Shown here: one piece after another, positions 9,015-17,070 of the stretch
How the letters are laid out: every line of letters begins with the position of its first letter
How positions within the stretch are numbered: the stretch's first letter is position 1
Origin: SSC4 sp964443225
GTDB taxonomy: Bacteria; Chloroflexota; Anaerolineae; SSC4; Amarolineaceae
Assembly: GCA_964443225.1 (NCBI GenBank)
Contig: CAYUCC010000019.1
Span: 11,479-75,478, forward strand
DNA: 64,000 nucleotides
Reading direction: 5' to 3'
Made by a program: the position numbers and the translations under genes
The notes under the pieces: generated by a model
What the model saw: the letters and a program-made list of their open reading frames with translations, nothing else
Told to the model about the DNA's origin: nothing
The model's database searches: none

Positions 9015-9050
9015 CCCCCCACCACCGCCTCACAATCTCGAATCCTGCCA

Positions 9051-9074
9051 CCCCAACCCCCAACCCCCAACCCC
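9051..9074. repeat. Heptamer array, unit CCCCAAC (3+ units)
   Basis: Three units and a partial fourth between the CvpA-like gene and murC. On the minus strand it reads GTTGGGG, with runs of four or five G. Confidence 0.85.
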
Positions 9075-9086
9075 TGATCCCAACCC

Positions 9087-9611
9087 TCACCGCCGCACCC
9101 GCAGGATGATCAACAAGGCCAGCCACAGGATGAGCACGGTCGAGGGCCAGGTCGGCGGCAGATACGCCTGCACCGCCTCCGCAAAGGGGCTGAGATTGTC
9201 CGTAACAATGAAATCGAGTGGATAATCGTATTTTGCCAGGTAGTACCACAGCGTACCCGCGACCAGAATCCCGTTGACGCCGCCAAAGAACGCGTTGAGT
9301 GTGAGGCCGGAACAACCAGTGGGCGGTACGCCCGGATACTGGAGCGTAACCCCGGCGTAACCGGCTACGGTGATCGCAATGAACAACCCCTGGAAGATCA
9401 GCATCGTCAGCAATTGGGCGGTCTGCTCCGAGGCAAATCGATCGATCAGCGAATACAGCGCGGCCTCGGCCTGACTGCCAAAGAGACTAATCAACAGCAA
9501 TGCCACCAGGATCACGATCGTGGATCCCAACTCCTTGTCGTATCCACGCGCAATCCCGATGAACACAAACATTACAACAACAGCGATCCAGAGTACCTCG
9601 ATTGGTCCCAC
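9087..9611 (-). CDS. CvpA-like integral membrane protein (first of two in the series)
   Basis: 174 residues with about four hydrophobic spans: an N-terminal helix (VLWIAVVVMFVFIGIARGYDKEL), STIVILVALLLISLFG, LLTMLIFQGLFIAITVAGYAG, and a C-terminal helix. The layout and the short motif GGVNGILVAGTLW resemble CvpA/colicin V production proteins. Function is unknown; the position between murG and murC suggests an envelope role. The GTG start directly abuts a heptamer array and has no Shine-Dalgarno sequence, so a leader-poor or coupled start is possible. Confidence 0.65.
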   Translation of the reverse strand: MGPIEVLWIAVVVMFVFIGIARGYDKELGSTIVILVALLLISLFGSQAEAALYSLIDRFASEQTAQLLTMLIFQGLFIAITVAGYAGVTLQYPGVPPTGCSGLTLNAFFGGVNGILVAGTLWYYLAKYDYPLDFIVTDNLSPFAEAVQAYLPPTWPSTVLILWLALLIILRVRR

Positions 9612-9643
9612 AATCTAAAATCCAAAATCCAAAATCCAAAATC
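9612..9643. repeat. Heptamer array, unit AAAATCC
   Basis: About four units filling nearly all of the 35-bp gap between the two CvpA-like genes. The same unit (reverse complement GGATTTT) recurs at 41019, 41701 and 46826. Confidence 0.9.
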
Positions 9644-9646
9644 GTC

Positions 9647-10279
9647 TCATCTTCGTCGCAGCTCGCGCACGGCCTGGATGGTAATCAACGCCACCAGGAA
9701 GAAGATGATGAGCGTCAAGGTGGATGGCGCCAGGCTGAGGCCCAGGCTCGACATCATCTGCTCGAACGCCTGCACACCCCGCTGTGCCAGCTGGCGGTTC
9801 TCCAATACGATCGATGGTGCCGGCAGGCCATTGGGAATATACGGAAAAAGCGTCATGCCCAGGATGTAAGCGTTGACCAGGCCAAACAGCGCACCCGTGA
9901 TCGACGGCGAGCTCCTGGCCTTGAGTCGCGGCGAGGTCGCCGTGAAGTAGTAGGTGAAAAATACACCGATCAGATAAATCAGGAAGAGGGCCAGTTCCTG
10001 CCGGTCCGGTGCAATCACATAATAACTTTCCAGCGATTCGGCGGTCGCCGTGCCACGCTGAAAGATATATTCCTGCAGCAGGCGCCCAATTTCGTTGATG
10101 ATGTTGATCAGCGCGTACCCCAGCTTGAACTGGGTCGAAAATGCCGTCAGACCCAGGAAGATCAGTGAGAACATCGTGATGATCTCGCGCAGGCCACCGC
10201 GGCGGTAACCAAGAAACGCCGCCACGACGCCGAGAAATATGAAAACAAAACCGGTATACAGTGGATTCTGCGCTGTCAC
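9647..10279 (-). CDS. CvpA-like integral membrane protein (second)
   Basis: 210 residues, starting with GTG that overlaps the murG stop as GTGA, so translation is coupled to murG. Hydrophobic spans include YTGFVFIFLGVVAAFLGYRRG, EIITMFSLIFLGLTAF, ELALFLIYLIGVFFTYYF, and a C-terminal helix ending in RELRRR. GALFGLVNAYILGMTLFPY matches the CvpA glycine-rich segment in style. It may work with its neighbour as a pair; no enzymatic motif is seen. Confidence 0.65.
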   Translation of the reverse strand: MTAQNPLYTGFVFIFLGVVAAFLGYRRGGLREIITMFSLIFLGLTAFSTQFKLGYALINIINEIGRLLQEYIFQRGTATAESLESYYVIAPDRQELALFLIYLIGVFFTYYFTATSPRLKARSSPSITGALFGLVNAYILGMTLFPYIPNGLPAPSIVLENRQLAQRGVQAFEQMMSSLGLSLAPSTLTLIIFFLVALITIQAVRELRRR

Positions 10280-11496
10280 GCCGCGTTCCTCACCAGCTGC
10301 CTGAGTTCTGCTGCAATCGCCTGGGCCGCCCCAGGCCGTGCCAGTTGTCGAGCGCCGGCCGCCAGACGGGCCAGGCGCTCGTCGTCGCCCAAAAGACCCA
10401 AAATCGTTGCCGTCAGTTGGCCGGCCAGTTCCTGATCGGCCAACTTGATCGCCGCGCCGCGGTGTACCAGAAAATCGGCATTCACGTCCTGGTGCTGCCC
10501 GGCGTAAGGATAGGGCACCAGGATACTTGGCAGGCCCATCACCGGAAACTCGCCCAGGGTCGACGCCCCCGCCCGTGTCACCGCCAGGTCAGCGGCAGCC
10601 ATCGCCTGGGGCATGTCATCGTGTAAGTAGGCTACGGCGTGATAGCGCGCCCGCAGCGTGGCCGGCAGACCGGCTGCCTGGCGCTGCACGGTGTCCCAAT
10701 CGAGCGTGCCGCTGACGTGAATGACCTGGCATACCGCCAGCAGTTGGGGCAGCGCCGCGCTGACGGCCTGGTTGATCGAGCGTGAACCACGACTGCCCCC
10801 AAAAACGAGCACGGTCCTGAGACCCGCCTCCAGTCCAAAATGGGCCCGTGCCGCGGTACGGTTGGCCGCTGACGCCCCAAACTCCGCACGCACCGGGTAA
10901 CCTGTGACGACCCCTTTGTCGCCAAACCAGGACAGTGCCTCGGGAAACGAAACCGCCACACGGGTAGCCAGGCGACTCAACACTCGGATCGCCATGCCCG
11001 GTTCCAGGTCTGGCAGGTAGATCAGAATCGGCACGTGCGCGCGGCTGGCGGCCCATACCACCGGTGCGCACACATAGCCGCCCGTGGCAAAACAGACGTC
11101 GGGCCGGAAGGCGTCGATGATCTTCCCCGCCTGGCGTGCGCCGGTCCGCATGCGGGCCAGGTTACGCAGGGCGATCCATGGTGCCCGTCCGCGCAGCTGT
11201 CCGGTCTGGATGGCCTGGAATTCCAAACCCGCACGCGCGACCAGGTCGGCCTCCACGCCGCCCTCACTGCCGACGACCAGGAGTGCGTCGGCTGCTGGTG
11301 GCTGGCCGTCGGCTGCTGCTGCGACGCCCACTGGCGACGGGTCGTCCACCCGATCGCGGGAGGACGCGGGCGCGGTTGGTGGTCGAGCGCCGGACGACAG
11401 CGCTGCTGCGCCGGCGTGTTCCTGCAGGGCTTGCGCCACGGCTAGTGCTGGATAGACGTGCCCCCCCGTTCCACCGCCCGAAATCAAAACGCGCAT
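10276..11496 (-). CDS. murG: MurG N-acetylglucosaminyltransferase with an N-terminal insertion
   Basis: 406 residues from the ATG at 11496, chosen because GAGGAG lies 9 nt upstream and the protein then begins MRVLISGGGTGGHVYPALAV. MurG makes lipid II from lipid I at the inner face of the membrane. Conserved blocks are GGYVCAPVVWAA, the nucleotide-binding VFGGSRGSRSINQAV and the acceptor-proximal TRAGASTLGEFPVMGLPSILVPYP. Residues about 28-70 are an Ala/Pro/Ser-rich insertion absent from typical MurG. It falls exactly where the gene overlaps the 3' end of ftsW in another frame. Confidence 0.95.
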   Translation of the reverse strand: MRVLISGGGTGGHVYPALAVAQALQEHAGAAALSSGARPPTAPASSRDRVDDPSPVGVAAAADGQPPAADALLVVGSEGGVEADLVARAGLEFQAIQTGQLRGRAPWIALRNLARMRTGARQAGKIIDAFRPDVCFATGGYVCAPVVWAASRAHVPILIYLPDLEPGMAIRVLSRLATRVAVSFPEALSWFGDKGVVTGYPVRAEFGASAANRTAARAHFGLEAGLRTVLVFGGSRGSRSINQAVSAALPQLLAVCQVIHVSGTLDWDTVQRQAAGLPATLRARYHAVAYLHDDMPQAMAAADLAVTRAGASTLGEFPVMGLPSILVPYPYAGQHQDVNADFLVHRGAAIKLADQELAGQLTATILGLLGDDERLARLAAGARQLARPGAAQAIAAELRQLVRNAA

Positions 11497-12625
11497 TCTG
11501 CGCTGCTCCTCGCCCATAACTGCGGGCTACGCTCATAAGAACCCCGACGGCGGCCAGACTTGACACCAGGGCCGAGCCGCCGTAGCTGATAAACGGCAGC
11601 GGGATTCCGGTGGGCGGCGCCAATGCCGTGGCCACCGCCAGGTGAATCACGGCCTGGTATACCAACCAGATCGTAACACCAAACGCCAACAAGAATCCGA
11701 AATCATCGGGTGCCCGAATCGCGATGCGGAATCCACGAAAGACCAGGGCCAGAAAGAGTGCAATGACCAGCAGTGTGCCAGGCAATCCCAACTCTTCCCC
11801 AATCACGGAGATGATCCCGTCCGACCAAAGCAGTGGAATCCGCTCTTTGGTCGTACCACCGCCAATGCCGCGACCCAACGGCCCCCCACCGGTGAGCGCT
11901 TCACCGATGGCCCGAATCTGCTCGTTTTCCGCCTGGGCCGGATTGCCCACCGAGTCGGCCAGCTGCTGCCAACGGTCGCGCCCGTAGCCCGACTGCGTAA
12001 TCAGCACCGCAAAGGTGATGATGACAATGACGCCGCACAGCAGGACCTGTTTGAACGTGGCGCCGGCCATAAAAAACATCGTAATCGCCGTGGCGACGAT
12101 CAGAATCGCCGTACTGAGATTGGGTTCGATCACGATCAACCCGGCCACGATACCCAACAGCACACCGAACGGCGCCAGACCGTACCACATGAGCTTGATC
12201 TTCTGACCCTTGGACGACAGCCAGGCCGCGGCATAGATGATCATAACCAGTTTTGCCATCTCGCTGGGCTGCACCGAGCCATCGAAAAAGGAGCGCGTCG
12301 AGCCAAAGAGCCGTTGGCCAAAAATCAACACCGCAATCAGCAGAACCAACACGATGGCCAGTAGCGGTACAGCCACGCGCTCCAACACGCGGTAGTTGAG
12401 CAGCGACATGACGATCATGGCGACGATTCCCACCACGATCCATTGCAGCTGCTTCTGGACAAAAAAGGTCGCGGGCACGTCGAAACGATCGACCGCCTGT
12501 TGGTAACTGGCGCTGAACACCATGATCAGCCCGATCACCAACAGGGTTGCGATGATCGCGATCAACCCGTAGTCCAGCGACGGTCGTTTTCCGTTTGATG
12601 TGGTCAGACGTAAACTGCGCGTCAT
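11264..12625 (-). CDS. ftsW: FtsW lipid II polymerase (SEDS family) with a long Arg-rich tail
   Basis: 453 residues. The first about 375 are a normal ten-span SEDS protein: start MTRSLRLTTSNGKRPSLDYG, the conserved VQPSEMAKL region, GGGTTKERIPLLWSDGIISV and the final PLPFISYGGSALVSS. SEDS proteins polymerise glycan with a class B PBP, here ftsI. The last 77 residues (21 Arg, almost no acidic residues) are encoded inside murG in another frame. A shorter ancestral end is likely; whether the tail is a functional cytoplasmic extension is unknown. Confidence 0.93.
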   Translation of the reverse strand: MTRSLRLTTSNGKRPSLDYGLIAIIATLLVIGLIMVFSASYQQAVDRFDVPATFFVQKQLQWIVVGIVAMIVMSLLNYRVLERVAVPLLAIVLVLLIAVLIFGQRLFGSTRSFFDGSVQPSEMAKLVMIIYAAAWLSSKGQKIKLMWYGLAPFGVLLGIVAGLIVIEPNLSTAILIVATAITMFFMAGATFKQVLLCGVIVIITFAVLITQSGYGRDRWQQLADSVGNPAQAENEQIRAIGEALTGGGPLGRGIGGGTTKERIPLLWSDGIISVIGEELGLPGTLLVIALFLALVFRGFRIAIRAPDDFGFLLAFGVTIWLVYQAVIHLAVATALAPPTGIPLPFISYGGSALVSSLAAVGVLMSVARSYGRGAAQNARFDFGRWNGGARLSSTSRGASPAGTRRRSSAVVRRSTTNRARVLPRSGGRPVASGRRSSSRRPATSSRRTPGRRQ

Positions 12626-12642
12626 GCTCTACATCCGATCTG

Positions 12643-14088
12643 CTACAGCGCGTTCACCAAGGCCCTAAAATGCTCTCCACGAGCCGCAAAGTCGCGGTAC
12701 CTATCGTAACTGGTGCCACCCGGTGACAACAACACCACGTCGCCGGGTCGAGCCAGGCGAGCTGCCAGCGTGACGGCGGGTGCCAGGTCACCACCGTGAT
12801 GTACCGGAGGTGCCTGCCCCGCCGCATCGGGATGATCGGCAGCATATTCGGCCAGCTCTCGCTCGATCAAGGCCGCGGCTTCGCCAAACGTAATCACGTG
12901 GCGCACACGGCGTCGAATCGCCATTGCCAACGGTTCCCACGGCAGGTGTTTGTCACGCCCGCCGGCCAGCAGGATGATCGGCTCCTCGAACGAATCCAAC
13001 GCCGCCAGGGCCCGCTCCGGCGTGGTGGCAATCGAATCGTTGTACCAGCCGACACCACGATGGTGACGTACGAGCTCCAGCCGGTGCGCTACACCGCTAA
13101 ATGTCGTTGCGACCTCGCGCATCGCCTCGACGCTGGCGCCCGCCGCACCACTCAGACAACACGCGGCCAGGATGTTGCTGAGGTTGTGCCGGCCACGCAG
13201 CCGCACTTCACCAACCCGGCAGACGAGTGTCTCCGCCCCATCTGGATTCCGCACCAGCAGCCGGTCCTGGTTGAGATACGCACCGGCGGGCGGTACCGCT
13301 ACCAGACTAAAACCCAGGGTACACACACCACGAGCCGTCGATTGAGCTCTTACCTCGTCCCACCAGGCATGCGTGATGGCGTTGTCGAGCCCGAACACGG
13401 CGGTGTCACCCGCCTTCTGATGTTCGAACAAACGGTGTTTGGCCGCCGCATAGGCTTCCATCGACGGGTGGCGGTCCAGGTGATTGGGTGTCACGTTCAA
13501 CACACCCGCCACCTGCGGGCTTACCGGTGCATCCAGACACAGCGTTTCATCGAACAGTTCCAGCTGAAAACTGGATAATTCCAGCACCACGCGGTCGCCC
13601 GCCGTTATCTCGTGCAAACGGTCGATGAGCGGCGTGCCGATGTTACCGCCCACCCAGGTCGGCAGCCCGCTGGCCTTGACCATCTCACCCACCAGCGTGG
13701 TGGTGGTCGTTTTGCCGCTCGACCCGGTAATACCCACGGTCACTGCCGGACAACGCTGCAGCGTCAGCAGTGAATCGTTGCTCAGAGCAATCCCACGCGC
13801 CTGTGCTGCCTGCACGACCGGCAGGTCGGGTGGTACACCGCCGCTCAAACAGAGCAGATCGGTCCCGTCGAGCAGCGACAACGGATGCCCGCCCAACACC
13901 AGCTGTACTGGCAGATCGGCCACCACCGCCAGCGCGGCGGTCAGTGACTCGGCGGGCTGCGTATCACTCAAGATGACCTGGGCGCCGGCCTGCACCAGGT
14001 AACGTGCCAGGGCAGTACCCTGTCGCGCCAGACCCAAAATGACGACGCAGCGGTCGGACAAATCGCTCAGCCTGGGCATCGGGTCCAT
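12643..14088 (-). CDS. murD: UDP-N-acetylmuramoylalanine--D-glutamate ligase MurD
   Basis: 481 residues from the ATG at 14088, directly after the preceding stop. ATP-dependent addition of D-Glu. Seen are the N-terminal Rossmann strand VVILGLARQGTALARYL, the P-loop GITGSSGKTTTTTLVGEM, LELSSFQLE, LNVTPNHLDRHPSMEAY, and the C-terminal GVGWYNDSIATTPERALAAL and LLAGGRDK blocks. An alternative ATG lies three codons inside. The open frame continues upstream over the previous gene, but that part is not conserved. Confidence 0.97.
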   Translation of the reverse strand: MDPMPRLSDLSDRCVVILGLARQGTALARYLVQAGAQVILSDTQPAESLTAALAVVADLPVQLVLGGHPLSLLDGTDLLCLSGGVPPDLPVVQAAQARGIALSNDSLLTLQRCPAVTVGITGSSGKTTTTTLVGEMVKASGLPTWVGGNIGTPLIDRLHEITAGDRVVLELSSFQLELFDETLCLDAPVSPQVAGVLNVTPNHLDRHPSMEAYAAAKHRLFEHQKAGDTAVFGLDNAITHAWWDEVRAQSTARGVCTLGFSLVAVPPAGAYLNQDRLLVRNPDGAETLVCRVGEVRLRGRHNLSNILAACCLSGAAGASVEAMREVATTFSGVAHRLELVRHHRGVGWYNDSIATTPERALAALDSFEEPIILLAGGRDKHLPWEPLAMAIRRRVRHVITFGEAAALIERELAEYAADHPDAAGQAPPVHHGGDLAPAVTLAARLARPGDVVLLSPGGTSYDRYRDFAARGEHFRALVNAL

Positions 14089-14089
14089 G

Positions 14090-14551
14090 TCACACGTCCA
14101 GCGCGGCCCACACCTGAACTGTGGTGCGGCCCTGGCTGCCCGGCTCGCAGGACCAGGAGACTGGCTGGCCGGCCGCAACCAGGCCCGTGACCAGCTGGCC
14201 AAACAGGGACGGCATGGCCGTCTGTCTCACCTGCCAGGCTTGGTGGCCGAGCCACACGTCGAGGCAGTCGTCGACCAAGGTACCGTCACCGAGGGCGATC
14301 AAGGGCCGAAAGGCCACTTCCAGAACCAACGCCTGTACCAACGCCTCGCGCACCGGCACAGTCACCTGGGCTGCCAAGGCTTTGCCTACCTGCTGGAGCA
14401 CCTGCCCGCTCAACGCCGTCGCCCGTGCCCGATCTGCCCCCTCGAGGGCGACCTGCAAATCCAGGCCCACGTCCTGCAATGCCTGCAGCAGGGCCTGCAC
14501 GACAGTCGCCGTCGGGGGGAGGGTGTTGGTGTGCAGTTGGACCGTTGTCAT
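14090..14551 (-). CDS. Unrecognised 153-residue protein inside the dcw cluster
   Basis: I do not recognise this family. It is a soluble, Ala/Val/Leu/Gln-rich protein beginning MTTVQLHTNTLPPTATV, with helical stretches and no membrane span, signal peptide or catalytic motif. GAGGGAAATGAC precedes the ATG, and its stop lies 1 bp before the murD ATG, so it is co-translated. Its place between mraY and murD, 36 bp after mraY, argues for a real gene with a wall-synthesis or regulatory role. Confidence 0.75.
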   Translation of the reverse strand: MTTVQLHTNTLPPTATVVQALLQALQDVGLDLQVALEGADRARATALSGQVLQQVGKALAAQVTVPVREALVQALVLEVAFRPLIALGDGTLVDDCLDVWLGHQAWQVRQTAMPSLFGQLVTGLVAAGQPVSWSCEPGSQGRTTVQVWAALDV

Positions 14552-14587
14552 GTCATTTCCCTCGGTCGTGTGACTGCTGCCGTTATC

Positions 14588-15589
14588 TCACAGCAGGGCC
14601 AGCGCGATCCCCAACATACCACTCAGAATGCCGGCCAGGAAAAACCGCTGGGTCACCTGGGTCTCCGACCACCCTGTCAGCTCAAAATGGTGGTGCAGCG
14701 GGCTCATCTTGAGCAGACGCCGCGGCTGGCCATAGAGGCGGCGGCTGAGTTTGTACCAGCCGACCTGCAGTGCCACCGACAGCGTCTCGGCCGTAAATAC
14801 CGCCGCCACCACCGGCAGCAGCAGCCACTGACCAGTCATCAGCGCCACCACCGCCAATGTCGCACCCAGGGCCAGCGAGCCGGTATCGCCCATAAACAAC
14901 TCGGCGGGATGGGCATTGAACCACAGGAAGGCCAGGATGGCACCGACCACCGTAAAACAGAACGCCACCAGCCAGATCTGCTGCTGCAAGAAGGCTATGA
15001 CACCGAAACAGGCAAAGGCAATGGCCGCCAGGTTGCCCGCCAGGCTGTCGAGACCGTCGGTCAGGTTCACGGCATTGGAAAAGGCTACGATCAGAAAGAC
15101 CGCAATCGGGATGTACAGGAGCCCGATATCGATCTTCTGCGTGACGCCTGGAATTGCCAGGCTGCGCAGGTCCAGGACAAAGTGCAAAAATAACGCCACG
15201 ATGGTGGCCAGGACCACCTGGGCCAGGGCTTTGGTACGCGCCATGATACCTTCGCCGCGGGCACGCTTACCGCGCACCCCTTCCAGGTCATCGATGGCGC
15301 CGAGAATACCAAAGAGCAGCAGCACGGTCATCGGCACCAACACCGAACGTCCAATGACCGTCCATCCCAGCAGATTGGCCACGTTCAACAGCCCCGTAAT
15401 CACGAAGACGGGGACCAGGATCATCAATCCCCCCATCGTAGGCGTGCCTGTTTTGACCTGGTGCGTGCTGGGACCTTCGATACGGATCTGTTTACCGATC
15501 CGATGCCGGATCAGAAACTGGATCAGCGGTCGTCCCCAAATCACCGCCAGGAAAAAGGCAACTGTCCCCAGGGTCAGTGAATAGGCCAT
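14588..15589 (-). CDS. mraY: Phospho-N-acetylmuramoyl-pentapeptide-transferase MraY
   Basis: 333 residues, polytopic membrane enzyme making lipid I from UDP-MurNAc-pentapeptide and undecaprenyl phosphate. Visible are KTGTPTMGGLMI, the first catalytic Asp pair in GAIDDLEGVRGKRARGEGI, NAVNLTDGLDSLAGNLAA and FMGDTGSLALGATL, and the C-terminal HHHFELTGWSETQVTQRF. The ATG at 15589 overlaps the murF stop by 16 bp; the longer open frame upstream is antiphase to murF and not conserved. Confidence 0.97.
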   Translation of the reverse strand: MAYSLTLGTVAFFLAVIWGRPLIQFLIRHRIGKQIRIEGPSTHQVKTGTPTMGGLMILVPVFVITGLLNVANLLGWTVIGRSVLVPMTVLLLFGILGAIDDLEGVRGKRARGEGIMARTKALAQVVLATIVALFLHFVLDLRSLAIPGVTQKIDIGLLYIPIAVFLIVAFSNAVNLTDGLDSLAGNLAAIAFACFGVIAFLQQQIWLVAFCFTVVGAILAFLWFNAHPAELFMGDTGSLALGATLAVVALMTGQWLLLPVVAAVFTAETLSVALQVGWYKLSRRLYGQPRRLLKMSPLHHHFELTGWSETQVTQRFFLAGILSGMLGIALALL

Positions 15590-17070
15590 GAATGCTCGTC
15601 TGTCCCAGTCGCCGGCTGGCTGAGCGCAGCGACAATCTCTTCCATGCGCAGTGCACGCGACCCCTTGAGCAGCACCAGGTCGCCGGCACGTACCAGCGGT
15701 TGCAGGGCGGCCACGGCATCTGTGGTAGTATCCACTGCAACCACGGTGTCCGGGGCCATGCCGGCAATCACCGCCTCCTGGGCAATCCAGTGCGCCAGGG
15801 AACCAACGGTCACCAACAGATCGACCACATCGGCGGCGCGCTGTCCCACCTTCCGATGGCCCGTTTCGCCGTAATCGCCGAGTTCCAGCATGTCGCCCAG
15901 CACCGCAATGCGCCGCGCACCCGCTGGCACCGTCAGGTCTGCCAATAAATTGAGCGCCGCCAGGGTGGCGGCGGGGCTGGCGCTGTACGTGTCGTCCAAC
16001 AACGTGCTGCCGTGTATGCCGGGGGCAAGGACCAGGCGCAGCTGCGCCTGCACGTCCTGCATACCGGCCACGATCTCCTCCCAGGTCAGGCCTTCGACCA
16101 GGCCGACTGCGGCGGCTGCCAGGGCCGTGTGCACGCTGTGGCGGCCCAACAGCGGCACCCTGACGTGGAGGGTCTCCTCCTGATAGTGCAGCTGGAAATG
16201 GATGCCCTCCATCCCTTCGCTCGTCACCTCGCTCGCCCACACGTCGGAGGTGGGGTCGAGGCCAAACGTGAAGACCCGCGCTTGCGTTTTTTGGGCCATC
16301 GCGTTTACAATAGAGTCATCGCGATTCAGGATGGCCACACCGTCCCCCGGTAATGCCTGGATGAGTTCGGCTTTGCCCTGGGCAATGCGTGCCATCGAAC
16401 CGGCGCGAGCCAGGTGAACCGGACCGACGTTCGTCACCAGGCCGATGTGTGGCTGCGCCAGGCGACACAACATGGCAATATCACCGACTGTGTACATGCC
16501 CATCTCGAGCACGGCACGTCGATGGGCGGGGGTCAGTCGCAGCAGGGTCAGCGGCAGGCCAATTTCGTTGTTCAGATTGCCTTCGGATTTGATCGTGGTA
16601 TAGCGCTGACCCAGAACAGACGCCACCGCCTCTTTGGTCGACGTCTTCCCGATGCTGCCGGTGATGCCTACGATGCGTAACGAAGATTGGGCGCTGACGG
16701 TTGCACGCCAATAGGCGGCAAGTGTCTGCAGCGCCACTAAGGTATTTTCGACACGGACCAGGACCGGAATCGGTGAAAGGGAAGCTGAGTGTTGGATGAC
16801 TGGTGCTCGGGTATCCAACATCCAACACTCAGCATCGAAAACCAAGTCCTGCTCTACCAGGGCGGCCACTGCGCCACGCTGCAGCGCTTCTGCAACGTAG
16901 CTGTGGCCGTCCGTCTTTTCGCCCGCCAACGCAACAAACAAACAGCCAGGTGTGACGCGACGCGAATCGATGACCACGTTGTCCAGCGGGGTCTGCAGCC
17001 ATTCGCCCACCGCGATCGGGTGCTTTGTCAGCGCGGCCAGCAGATGTGCGAGGGTCAGCCGCAGGGTCAT
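15574..17070 (-). CDS. murF: UDP-N-acetylmuramoyl-tripeptide--D-alanyl-D-alanine ligase MurF
   Basis: 498 residues. Adds D-Ala-D-Ala (made by ddl) to the UDP-MurNAc-tripeptide. N-terminal VVIDSRRVTPGCLFVALAGEKTDGHSY is the Mur substrate domain; the P-loop is GITGSIGKTSTKEAVASVLG; then NLNNEIGLPLTLLR and the C-terminal LLDDTYSASPAATLAALNLL, AVLGDMLELG. It overlaps ftsI by 4 bp and mraY by 16 bp. A block near residues 80-105 (ECWMLDTRAPVIQHSASLS) looks like a lineage-specific insertion. murE, usually just upstream, is absent. Confidence 0.96.
   Translation of the reverse strand: MTLRLTLAHLLAALTKHPIAVGEWLQTPLDNVVIDSRRVTPGCLFVALAGEKTDGHSYVAEALQRGAVAALVEQDLVFDAECWMLDTRAPVIQHSASLSPIPVLVRVENTLVALQTLAAYWRATVSAQSSLRIVGITGSIGKTSTKEAVASVLGQRYTTIKSEGNLNNEIGLPLTLLRLTPAHRRAVLEMGMYTVGDIAMLCRLAQPHIGLVTNVGPVHLARAGSMARIAQGKAELIQALPGDGVAILNRDDSIVNAMAQKTQARVFTFGLDPTSDVWASEVTSEGMEGIHFQLHYQEETLHVRVPLLGRHSVHTALAAAAVGLVEGLTWEEIVAGMQDVQAQLRLVLAPGIHGSTLLDDTYSASPAATLAALNLLADLTVPAGARRIAVLGDMLELGDYGETGHRKVGQRAADVVDLLVTVGSLAHWIAQEAVIAGMAPDTVVAVDTTTDAVAALQPLVRAGDLVLLKGSRALRMEEIVAALSQPATGTDEHSWPIH

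Noticed and set aside
15590..16240. N-terminal extension of mraY
   Set aside because: Gly/Arg-rich shadow frame of murF; MraY homologues begin at the ATG at 15589.
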